Source: Gloeomargarita sp. SKYG116 (GTDB taxonomy: Bacteria > Cyanobacteriota > Cyanobacteriia > Gloeomargaritales > Gloeomargaritaceae). From it: a stretch of DNA of 64,000 bases. Shown here in pieces: positions 23,372 to 30,519 of the stretch. The stretch is from assembly GCA_025056115.1 (NCBI GenBank), contig JANWVM010000002.1:18524-82523 (forward strand), in the 5' to 3' direction. The translations under genes were made by a program, and so were the position numbers. The notes under the pieces were generated by a model. The model saw only the letters and a list, made by a program, of their open reading frames with translations. It was not told the origin of the DNA and did no database searches. Every line of letters begins with the position of its first letter. The stretch's first letter is position 1.

Positions 23372-26005
23372 TCAGGCTTGCAAGCGGAATTGTTGAACGA
23401 ACTGTTGTAACTGTCGCACTTCTTCCCCTAGCTCCTGCAGGGCAACGGCAACTTCCTGGGCAGCCCCGGAGGTGGTGGTGGCAATCGCTGCGACATTTTC
23501 CATCGCCGTTTGCACCTGGGCCGACACCTGGGAATGGGTGCGGGTTTGCTGGGCAATCGCCTCCTGGTAGGCGGTCATTTGGTCAGAAAGCGCGGCCAGC
23601 CGTCGCAACACCTGCTGGGTTTTTTGCACCAAGAGCGACCCTTCGACCACCGCGCCGGTGCTGCTTTCCATTGCATGAGACACCTCAGCAGTATCCTGTT
23701 GGATGTTGCGCACCAGGGCTTCAATGCGGACCGTTTCCTTACGCACCAGGTTAGCGAGTTGGCCAATCTCGTCGGCGATCAACCGGAATCCCTCTCCATG
23801 TTCCCCCGCCCGGTCGGCCTCTAGAGAGGCATTGAAGGAGAGCAGGTTGGTTTGCACACTGATTTCTTGGATGATGGCTAAAACCTGGCTGATTTCTTGG
23901 CTCGACCCCACCAGGTGTTTGACTTTTTTGGAGGTTTTCCCCACCGCTTCTCGGATTTGGGCGTAGAGCTGGGCAGTGGCATCCATGGCCTGTTGTCCCT
24001 CCTGGGCAGCCTGCAGCGAGGATTGGGCCGTGACCGCCGCTTCGGCAGCACTCTGGGCAATGTTTTCGATCGCCTGGGCATTTTCTGCCGCCAGCGCCAG
24101 CGCCTGTGTGAGTTCCAATTCCTGGGATTGCGCCGCCTGAGCCAAGTTCACAACCGCTGCTTCCGAATGCCCCGCCAGGGTGGTGACCCGGTCGGCAGTC
24201 GCCCGGACATTGCCTACCAACGTCCGCAAACTGGCAACGGTAACGTTAAAGGCATCGGCGATTGACGCAACTGGCCCGCTGTCGGCCTGCGCCCGCACAG
24301 TCAAATCTCCCTGCTGCGCCCCTTCAATATCAGTTAGGAGCTGAATCACATCGGCTTCCAACTGTTGGCGGGCTGTGTCGGCTTCCTGTTGTTGCCGCTG
24401 GAGAGTCGCCACGTGGGTTTCCACTGCTGCGGCCATCTGGCTCATTTCCCGCGCTAACAGGACAAATTCATCCTGACCGGGTAGGCTGAGGCGTTCCTGG
24501 TATTGACCTTGGGCCAGCACCTTAGCATAGGTACTCAACCGCCGCACGGGTTCAGCCAAGACACGGGCTGCCCACCATCCCAGCCCCCAGGCGATGAGTA
24601 AAATCAGGAATCCCAACCCATAGGTGGCACTGGTATAGTCCCACAGGCGTTGCTCTAATTCCTGCAGGGGGCGTCCCACAGCCAGTAACCCTACCACGGG
24701 TCCCAGTTCTGGTTCATCTCTGCCATCTAGCTGTTGGTCGTCACTGACTGGAATACCCCGTAGCGGGCGAAACAGGGCCAGGTATTCCTTCTGCCGCCCG
24801 TCGGGGCGAACCAGCTTCAGGGTGGTCAATTGCTGGTTCCGTCCCTCCTGCAGCAGGGCTTGCACCACAGGGTCCGGAGCCAGTTGTCCCAGTGCCCGCT
24901 GCGTGGGATTCTGTGGGTCGGGAATATTGGTCGTTACCTGGACATCCCGTGCATACACCGCAAGCAGGGGCCAACCGTACAGGCGCTGGGGGTGGTCCAC
25001 CAACCAATGGTTACGGTTGAGTACACTGCCAACTACTACTGCCCCCAGCACTTTCTCCCGCTGTTTCACCGGCTGCACCGCCACTGCCAACAGACCAATT
25101 CCCTGCATCTGGGTGTCAATCCCCAGCTTCTGCCGGTCCTCCTGAGAGGACACCAGCGTTAAACCAGCCACTGGCTCTCCCGTAGTCAGCGCCTGCTTGA
25201 CCCAGGGTAGTTGTCCCAGGTTAGTACCGGCTGGCAAGGTCACCCGCTGGGCGCGATAGGGGGGCAGGGGGATGGCCGGGTCCGGTTCTAGGAGCGGCAT
25301 ATTTCGCTGTTCTTCTGGAACCACCACCACATGGTGCTGGCGTACCCGACCCTGGGCGTCTAAAACCAGCCGCAGGTTCTTGGTCATTTCGGGGTAATCC
25401 CGCTCATGGGTGGCCAGTCCCTCCGTTAGTAGAGTTTGCATGAGGGGATTCGCCTGGGTGATTAAGCTGGGATTGCGTTCTAACAGGCGGGCTAGAGTTT
25501 GCGCCTGCGCTTGGGATTCCGTCACCAGCCACTGCACGTACTCCTCCTCCAAGGTGACCATCCCTTGCCGCAGGCTGGTTTCAAACTTGTCCCTCACCGT
25601 CTGCCGCACCGACTGCACCTGGATTTGCGTGAAAATTACCACCGGTACTGTCGTCCAAAGCAACAGAATCGCCGCTAATTTCTGGCGGAATGGCAGACAT
25701 TGCCACCAACGCTGGAGGGAAAAACGTGGCGCCGGCACGGGGAGCGGTTCCATCTCCAATGGTGGAGGCAATTCCTGCAACGCTGCCCGGGCCGCCTGTC
25801 CATAACTTCCCTGGGGGTCTTGGTCCACCACCTGCTGCCATAACCGGCGCGCCCCTTCCACATCGCCCATTTCCCAGGCGTCCTGTCCTTGCAGGTAGAG
25901 TGCCAGCAGGGGGTCGGTTGGCACCTCGACCTGTTCGCGAGTGGCCGGCACCTCATCCGGCAGTTGCGTGGACCATTCCGGCAGTGGCGTGGGGGATGAT
26001 TCCAT
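23372..26005 (-). CDS. Methyl-accepting chemotaxis protein (PilJ-like)
   Basis: An 877-residue receptor. A cytoplasmic N-terminal TPR-like segment (LLALYLQGQDAWEMGDVEGA) precedes the first membrane helix (AAILLLWTTVPVVIFTQI, about 110-130), a periplasmic sensor domain, the second helix (YGLGFLILLIAWGLGWWAA), HAMP segments, and a long signalling coiled coil with the hairpin tip QTNLLSFNASLEADRAGEHG. There are no GAF domains with bilin-binding cysteines, so it resembles PilJ more than the photoreceptor PixJ. The ligand is unknown. It lies 11 bases before pilL. Confidence 0.9.
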   Translation of the reverse strand: MESSPTPLPEWSTQLPDEVPATREQVEVPTDPLLALYLQGQDAWEMGDVEGARRLWQQVVDQDPQGSYGQAARAALQELPPPLEMEPLPVPAPRFSLQRWWQCLPFRQKLAAILLLWTTVPVVIFTQIQVQSVRQTVRDKFETSLRQGMVTLEEEYVQWLVTESQAQAQTLARLLERNPSLITQANPLMQTLLTEGLATHERDYPEMTKNLRLVLDAQGRVRQHHVVVVPEEQRNMPLLEPDPAIPLPPYRAQRVTLPAGTNLGQLPWVKQALTTGEPVAGLTLVSSQEDRQKLGIDTQMQGIGLLAVAVQPVKQREKVLGAVVVGSVLNRNHWLVDHPQRLYGWPLLAVYARDVQVTTNIPDPQNPTQRALGQLAPDPVVQALLQEGRNQQLTTLKLVRPDGRQKEYLALFRPLRGIPVSDDQQLDGRDEPELGPVVGLLAVGRPLQELEQRLWDYTSATYGLGFLILLIAWGLGWWAARVLAEPVRRLSTYAKVLAQGQYQERLSLPGQDEFVLLAREMSQMAAAVETHVATLQRQQQEADTARQQLEADVIQLLTDIEGAQQGDLTVRAQADSGPVASIADAFNVTVASLRTLVGNVRATADRVTTLAGHSEAAVVNLAQAAQSQELELTQALALAAENAQAIENIAQSAAEAAVTAQSSLQAAQEGQQAMDATAQLYAQIREAVGKTSKKVKHLVGSSQEISQVLAIIQEISVQTNLLSFNASLEADRAGEHGEGFRLIADEIGQLANLVRKETVRIEALVRNIQQDTAEVSHAMESSTGAVVEGSLLVQKTQQVLRRLAALSDQMTAYQEAIAQQTRTHSQVSAQVQTAMENVAAIATTTSGAAQEVAVALQELGEEVRQLQQFVQQFRLQA

Positions 26006-26008
26006 GGC

Positions 26009-26479
26009 TTACCTCCCAGCAGCAGATTGATACAACATCTGGAACCAGGCCGTTGGGTCCACCAGGGCAACGGGATAGCCTTCCCAGTAGGTCATGCGGG
26101 GGAAAAGATGCCGATGGCGCAGCCGGGACAATGGGTGCATCTCTGCCGGTGTCGCCAACAAAAATCCCTCTCGACCCTGGATGGTCATGACCAACGACCG
26201 TTGCCCAACCGTCACCACTAACCCCTCCCGGCCCGGCGTCTGGGGCACAGCCAAATCTGGTTCTAACTGCCGTAACCAGGCCCCTGTATCCAGAACCCAC
26301 AGAAAAGTCCCCCGTAAATTTGTAATCCCCCGGAAAATGGGCGGCATACCTGGCATGGGCGACACCACCACCCCAGTCATATCCAACGCCTCTCGCACCA
26401 CCAACTGGGGCAACGCCAGCCGCACCCTTTCTCCCAACCGCAGCACCACGTACTTCTCCGGTGGCGATTTAACGGACAT
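26009..26479 (-). CDS. CheW-like adaptor protein (PilI-like)
   Basis: A 156-residue CheW-fold protein with the hydrophobic strand pattern VVLRLGERVRLALPQLVVRE, then MPPIFRGITNLRGTFLWVLD, the typical CheW GxxNLRG motif, and a final strand cluster. CheW proteins link the receptor to the CheA kinase. It overlaps the pilH-like gene by 11 bases and ends 4 bases before pilJ, consistent with coupled translation in the operon. Confidence 0.88.
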   Translation of the reverse strand: MSVKSPPEKYVVLRLGERVRLALPQLVVREALDMTGVVVSPMPGMPPIFRGITNLRGTFLWVLDTGAWLRQLEPDLAVPQTPGREGLVVTVGQRSLVMTIQGREGFLLATPAEMHPLSRLRHRHLFPRMTYWEGYPVALVDPTAWFQMLYQSAAGR

Positions 26480-26849
26480 ATCGTTGCACCATGCTCAACA
26501 ACTGTTGCGGCGTGTAAGGTTTGGTCAAGTAATCCGTCGCCCCTTGCCGTTTGGCCCAGAACTGGTCTGCTTCCCGGTCGCGGCAACTGCAAATCACCAC
26601 CGGCAGGTTATGCCAATCTGGATGCGCCCGAATCCGGCGACACAATTCCAGTCCATTCTCCCCCGGCAAGCCAATGTCCACCACCGCCAATGCCGGCGCT
26701 CCATGGGTTTCCAGCCAAGCCCAGGCCGCTTCCGCCGACGGTTGCCCTACCACCTTATACCCGGCCCGTTGTAGCAGCGCCATCATCAACCGTTGCTCGG
26801 CGATGACGTCCTCCACAACCAGCACTAAACGGGGCAACGGTTCCATCAT
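26469..26849 (-). CDS. CheY-like single-domain response regulator (PilH-like)
   Basis: A 126-residue receiver domain: the acidic pair in LVLVVEDVIAEQ (E-D), phospho-acceptor Asp in LAVVDIGLPGENG, and Lys in YLTKPYTP. No output domain. As the second gene in the operon it corresponds in position to PilH/PixH, the small CheY-like protein that modulates pilus motor regulation. Confidence 0.9.
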   Translation of the reverse strand: MMEPLPRLVLVVEDVIAEQRLMMALLQRAGYKVVGQPSAEAAWAWLETHGAPALAVVDIGLPGENGLELCRRIRAHPDWHNLPVVICSCRDREADQFWAKRQGATDYLTKPYTPQQLLSMVQRYVR

Positions 26850-26858
26850 GAGCCATCA

Positions 26859-27980
26859 TCACACATGAGCCAAAACCTGCTGGACACACCGGCGCAACTG
26901 TTCCGCATCCACTGGTTTGGTTAGATACTCCCGCACTCCCAGCAACTTCGCCCGCACCTTATCCACCAAGCCATCCTTCCCTGTCAAAAACACGATAGGG
27001 ATATGGCGTAATTCTGCATGCTGCCGGATAAGCTTGCACAATTCGTAACCATTCAACTCCGGCATCAACACATCCAATAGCACTAGCGCCGGTTTCTCTT
27101 GTTCCAGGGTGGCAATGACTTGCCGAGGGTCAGCAATCGGGATTACTTCATAACCACTGCGCTGTAAAATTTGGGTCACGCTCGATAAAATCGCCGGGCT
27201 ATCATCTACACAGGCTACCTTTGGTCCCAGCTTTTTAGGTGGTTCCGGCTCCTGAAACGGACGCACCAGCAAAATGCCTGCCTGCACCAAGGGCAACACC
27301 CCCTGCACTACCTGAGCTGGACTCGCGTGCAACTCCCTTGCCAACTCATACCCACAGGCGTCGCGGCTGAACAACTCGACACAGCGTTGGAGCTGGGGCG
27401 GTGACAACTTGGCCAAATAACTCTCCCGCGGACAAAGCGACCAAAACTCGTACAACTGATTCACCTTGTGCGGCGGCAGATGGAAACGGGCAAATGGCGA
27501 CGGCACCCGGTAGCGCAATCCCGCCCACATTCTCACTTCTCTTTCCACCGATTTCACGACATCCATCCAATTCAGCGCCAGCAAGATGGGATTGAGCGGC
27601 AGGCGCGAGTGGTCTTCCCGCTTGACCTGGGACTTGTGATGGAGCAAGACCAAAAAATGAGCCAATCCCTCCTGAGTCAGCCGCAGGAGAATCTGCCGCA
27701 CCTCCGCCAACGTTGTCCCACCGCGATGGGCCTGCTGGTAGAGAAAGTCATACTCATCCTGGCCCGGCGGCAGCGTCCAATCGTGCAGTTTGGGAAAGAA
27801 CAACTGCATCAGACAATGGAACCGTTCCGCCCGACCCACCCCACTACCGGCATAGTGCAGACGAGTCCCAGTCGGCCCCAGATACACGTGCCAAGATACA
27901 GAAGGGTCAGCCGGGTCATACAGCGTCACATGCCCAGCCAGTGGACGTTGCAGATCGGAAATTTCTCCTCCTAGTTCCAT
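26859..27980 (-). CDS. PatA-type response regulator with DUF4388-like N-terminus (PilG-like)
   Basis: A 373-residue protein. The N-terminal part (MELGGEISDLQRPLAGHVTL onward) resembles DUF4388/PATAN, found in PatA, PixG and PilG. A helical middle follows, and then a C-terminal receiver (KVACVDDSPAILSSV; Asp in LVLLDVLMPELNG; Lys in YLTKPVD). PATAN regulators are thought to act on the type IV pilus extension motor. It is first in a five-gene operon (G-H-I-J-L), the standard cyanobacterial pil/pix order. Confidence 0.88.
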   Translation of the reverse strand: MELGGEISDLQRPLAGHVTLYDPADPSVSWHVYLGPTGTRLHYAGSGVGRAERFHCLMQLFFPKLHDWTLPPGQDEYDFLYQQAHRGGTTLAEVRQILLRLTQEGLAHFLVLLHHKSQVKREDHSRLPLNPILLALNWMDVVKSVEREVRMWAGLRYRVPSPFARFHLPPHKVNQLYEFWSLCPRESYLAKLSPPQLQRCVELFSRDACGYELARELHASPAQVVQGVLPLVQAGILLVRPFQEPEPPKKLGPKVACVDDSPAILSSVTQILQRSGYEVIPIADPRQVIATLEQEKPALVLLDVLMPELNGYELCKLIRQHAELRHIPIVFLTGKDGLVDKVRAKLLGVREYLTKPVDAEQLRRCVQQVLAHV

Positions 27981-28240
27981 GCCGGTTCAAGACAGGGAAA
28001 TCAACACCGGTCACCAGCTCCATTTTAAGGGAGACTTTGCAATGACAAATCTAAGATCAATAAAAATTTAACCCACCAGTTAATTTCCCATTGAAAACCC
28101 GCGTAACCAGCGCTGGAAACAGCTCTAGACTGCAACATCTACAATTTTTGCAAAGGCTTTCAGCAGATATTTAATTGCAAATTTCTAATGATAACTCCTT
28201 TTAGTTAAGAACATATTAAATCAGGGTAAATTTAGAGTTA
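27981..28240. other. AT-rich gap between the pil operon and the IS630 element
   Basis: About 260 AT-rich bases holding the upstream region of the pilG-L operon (minus strand) and ending at the insertion element. No ORF or structured RNA is recognised. No promoter box is clear enough to mark. Confidence 0.5.
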
Positions 28241-28301
28241 TAGCTAAAAACATTTAGTCTGACGTAGAATAAGGCTGATAGGTTACGGAGTGATGTCTAT
28301 G

Positions 28302-28694
28302 CCTTACAGCACAGACTTACGTCAGAAAGCTATTGAAGCGGTCTTAGAGGGTGCAACACTCGTTGAAGTGAGCCAAATGCTGAACATCGGGTATCGCACG
28401 TTACAACGCTGGCTCAAACAATGGTCTGAAACCGGTGATTGCGCACCGAAGACCGGTTACCAAAAGGGGCATAGTCATAAGATTAAAGACTTGGATGAAT
28501 TTCGCAAGTTTGTCGAGGCAAACCCCAGTTTGACCCAAAAGGAAATGGCAGCGGTCTGGGGTGTGAGTAGTATGACGATTTGTAGGGCGCTTAAAAAGAT
28601 AGGCTACACCCGCAAAAAAAACTTTCTCCTACCAAGAACAAGACGAGCAAGAGCGGCAAGCGTATCTCGAGAAAATGAAGGATGTGAAACCTGA
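28302..28694 (+). CDS. IS630 transposase, ORF A (DNA-binding part)
   Basis: From ATG 28302 (MPYSTDLRQKAIEAVLEGAT) the protein carries the helix-turn-helix typical of IS630 N-termini (VEVSQMLNIGYRTLQRWLKQ) and a second HTH (LTQKEMAAVWGVSSMTICRA). The natural sequence ends in the run of eight A at 28614-28621, after which this frame reads unrelated residues to its stop. The catalytic part continues in the +1 frame. I preferred 28302 to the GTG/ATG at 28290/28293 because MPYS is the family start and the GGAG site is better spaced. Confidence 0.85.
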   Translation, partial: PYSTDLRQKAIEAVLEGATLVEVSQMLNIGYRTLQRWLKQWSETGDCAPKTGYQKGHSHKIKDLDEFRKFVEANPSLTQKEMAAVWGVSSMTICRALKKIGYTRKKNFLLPRTRRARAASVSRENEGCET

Positions 28695-29169
28695 AGAAGT
28701 CGTTTACATAGACCAATCCGGCATTGACCAGCGAGCAGTTTATGAGTATGGCTGGGGGAAGAAAGGTGAAAGGGTTTATGGGAAAAAAGCAGGTGGGAGA
28801 CGTGAAAGAGTAAGTATGATGGGTGGTGATTATCTCGGGAGATTAATCGAGCCATTAACCTGGATAGGGAGCTGCAATTTACAGGTAGTTTTGACTTGGT
28901 TGCGTGAGTGGTTATTACCGGCGATTGGTTCTGGCAAAAAGATGGTGATGGACAATGCTAGTTTTCACCGGTCGGCGGCGGTTAGGCAAGTGGTGGAAGC
29001 AGCTGGGTGCGAGCTGATATATTTGCCCAGATATTCACCAGATTTGAACCCAATCGAACAGGTGTGGTATCGGATTAAGCAAAAGGTGCATAAGCTACAG
29101 GTAAATGCAATCGAAAATCTGCAATCTTTGGTCAATGAAACTATCCGTGGCTTATGTCAAGTTTTGTGA
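28675..29169 (+). CDS. IS630 transposase, ORF B (DDE catalytic part)
   Basis: The catalytic domain holds the DDE triad: Asp in VVYIDQSGID, Asp in MVMDNASFH and Glu in SPDLNPIEQVWYRIK. The frame is open back to the A8 run at 28614-28621, and the product reads smoothly as a fusion if one A is skipped (..TRKK-TFSYQEQDEQER..). Several IS630 elements are expressed this way, through +1 frameshifting or polymerase slippage on A runs. It could equally be a disabling 1-base insertion. The start given is simply the first ATG in this frame. Confidence 0.85.
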   Translation: MKDVKPEEVVYIDQSGIDQRAVYEYGWGKKGERVYGKKAGGRRERVSMMGGDYLGRLIEPLTWIGSCNLQVVLTWLREWLLPAIGSGKKMVMDNASFHRSAAVRQVVEAAGCELIYLPRYSPDLNPIEQVWYRIKQKVHKLQVNAIENLQSLVNETIRGLCQVL

Positions 29170-29180
29170 TTTTAGCTATA

Positions 29181-29320
29181 GTAGCCACTCTTCGCGCATT
29201 TTTTCCACTTCGGTATCAGTAGGGGCAGATTTATCTGTTTTTAAGAATCCACGCATCCGTTGTACGGGGTCAACTTGCTTTTGTGACCGACTTTTATCGT
29301 GATGCGACAGTTGCAGGAGT
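29181..29320 (-). pseudogene. Remnant of a small gene split by the IS630 insertion
   Basis: Reading the minus strand toward the IS gives VDPVQRMRGFLKTDKSAPTD followed by TEVEKMREEWL, directly against the right end of the element. This charged ending resembles small cyanobacterial antitoxin-like proteins (pattern GFLKTDKPAPTDEEV..). On the far side of the IS the frame soon stops. The upstream boundary cannot be fixed: the frame stays open to the right but the residues no longer look protein-like. The family is recalled, not verified. Confidence 0.4.
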
Positions 29321-29514
29321 TCTGATTGAGAAGGTGCATCGCCTACCCTTTGCACTCGAATCTCTCCAGCTTTTCCTCTTAGAATTTGGTTGGATGCCCT
29401 CTAGGGGTTTGCTTTCCGACTGGGATGCCTGCCGTCGCTCTCTCGGTTTTTTCTTCGGACGAGCCGCCATGGTCAGGTGAGTGCCTAGTCAGATATTGTC
29501 ATTTCAATACTTTT
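29321..29514. other. Probable decayed accessory DNA, no confident gene
   Basis: Between the IS-side gene remnant and the thioesterase gene there are only low-quality frames on both strands (for example a 65-codon plus-strand frame at 29283-29480). The minus strand from about 29471 reads a very basic peptide (MAARPKKKPRERRQ...) with no ribosome site. I take this as decayed sequence. Confidence 0.4.
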
Positions 29515-29928
29515 TCATGTGAACTCATTATCGAACACTTGGGCCAGCAATGGTGGTAGACGCCGGTAAAGTTTACCCGTGACCCGATTGAGGGGAACGA
29601 GGGCGACAACGGCTGTGCAAACAGGTTCGGCTTGGCGAGTTAATTCGTAATCCCACACCAAACGGACACCTTGCCGGGGCCGGGGGCGTGCCTTGATTAG
29701 TACTTCATCGCCTAGATAAACAGGTTTGTGATAGCGAATGGATAAATCCACAACGGGTAAATCACAGTTAGCAGCCACTAAATCGCTGAAATGGACCCCC
29801 CGCTCCTGTAACCAGGCCACTCGTGCTTGTTCTAACCAGTACAGGTAACGCCCATGCCAAGCAACTCCCGCGTAATCGGTGTCTTGGGGATAAACCTGCA
29901 CCGGATAGATAAACCATTCCTGCTTCAT
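29515..29928 (-). CDS. Acyl-CoA thioesterase, 4HBT family (DHNA-CoA hydrolase-like)
   Basis: A 137-residue hot-dog-fold protein (MKQEWFIYPVQVYPQDTDYA) with the 4-hydroxybenzoyl-CoA thioesterase active-site segment DTDYAGVAWHGRYLYWLEQA, where the first Asp is catalytic. Cyanobacterial members of this size (such as slr0204) hydrolyse 1,4-dihydroxy-2-naphthoyl-CoA in phylloquinone synthesis. That assignment is plausible here but not proven. The chosen ATG at 29928 overlaps the FHA-gene stop (ATGA), so translation is coupled. Confidence 0.85.
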   Translation of the reverse strand: MKQEWFIYPVQVYPQDTDYAGVAWHGRYLYWLEQARVAWLQERGVHFSDLVAANCDLPVVDLSIRYHKPVYLGDEVLIKARPRPRQGVRLVWDYELTRQAEPVCTAVVALVPLNRVTGKLYRRLPPLLAQVFDNEFT

Positions 29929-30482
29929 TGGACCAGATAGCTGCTCTGGGTGGGGGCGGGTTTGGGACGGAACTGCTCCAGGAGAGTGGTCACCAATGTC
30001 CAAGCAGCGGCGGCGGCAACAATGACTAGCACAAGCGCCAGGATGATCATCAGTCCTGTATAACTCGACGACCGTTTGGGGGTGACAGTGGTGGGAGCAC
30101 CAGTGGTAGTGGCATTGATCTGCGTGGCGTCGGGGTCATTGGTAGTCGCAAGGGTGATGGTAATGCGGTGGCTCCCTAAGCGGATGACATCATGACCGTG
30201 GAGGACGCGACTGGCCTGGTGTAAACGTTCACCGTTAAGTTCGGTGCCATTGGCGCTGCGGTCGGTGAGGATCACTTGCCCGCCGCTACTGGTAATCAAA
30301 GCGTGAAACCGGGAAATTTGCCGGTCGGGCAGGACAACCCGGTTGACAGTTTTTCCCCCCAAGCGACTGGGCATTTGTTCGTACTCGCGGCCAATGGCGA
30401 TGGGCGGGGTATAGGTGTGTTGAGTCACTGCCCCAGTCTGGGGGTCGTTCCAGGTTAACTGCACGTAGATGGTTTCTTCCAT
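29925..30482 (-). CDS. FHA-domain protein with C-terminal membrane helix
   Basis: A 185-residue protein. The FHA domain (about residues 20-110) shows the phosphothreonine-binding motifs DRQISRFHALI and LTDRSANGTELNGERLH. A Thr-rich linker leads to one transmembrane helix (GLMIILALVLVIVAAAAAWT) and a short tail. FHA domains bind phosphothreonine peptides. The next gene upstream encodes a Ser/Thr kinase on the same strand 37 bases away, so this protein is a good candidate reader or substrate of that kinase. Confidence 0.88.
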   Translation of the reverse strand: MEETIYVQLTWNDPQTGAVTQHTYTPPIAIGREYEQMPSRLGGKTVNRVVLPDRQISRFHALITSSGGQVILTDRSANGTELNGERLHQASRVLHGHDVIRLGSHRITITLATTNDPDATQINATTTGAPTTVTPKRSSSYTGLMIILALVLVIVAAAAAWTLVTTLLEQFRPKPAPTQSSYLVQ

Positions 30483-30519
30483 GCCTGACTAACCCCGCTG
30501 TCGTTTTTCTTACCTTAGC

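Larger units (their letters stand above)
28241..29178 (+). mobile_element. IS630-family insertion sequence
   Basis: A 938-base element with terminal inverted repeats TAGCTAAAA at the left (28241-28249) and TTTTAGCTA at the right (29170-29178). It is bordered by TA on each side (28239-28240 and 29179-29180), the TA duplication expected of IS630/Tc1-type elements. It carries two overlapping transposase ORFs in different frames. Its outer ends resemble those of a 93-base MITE-like stretch at 7294-7386. It has split a small minus-strand gene, part of which remains to its right. Confidence 0.88.
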
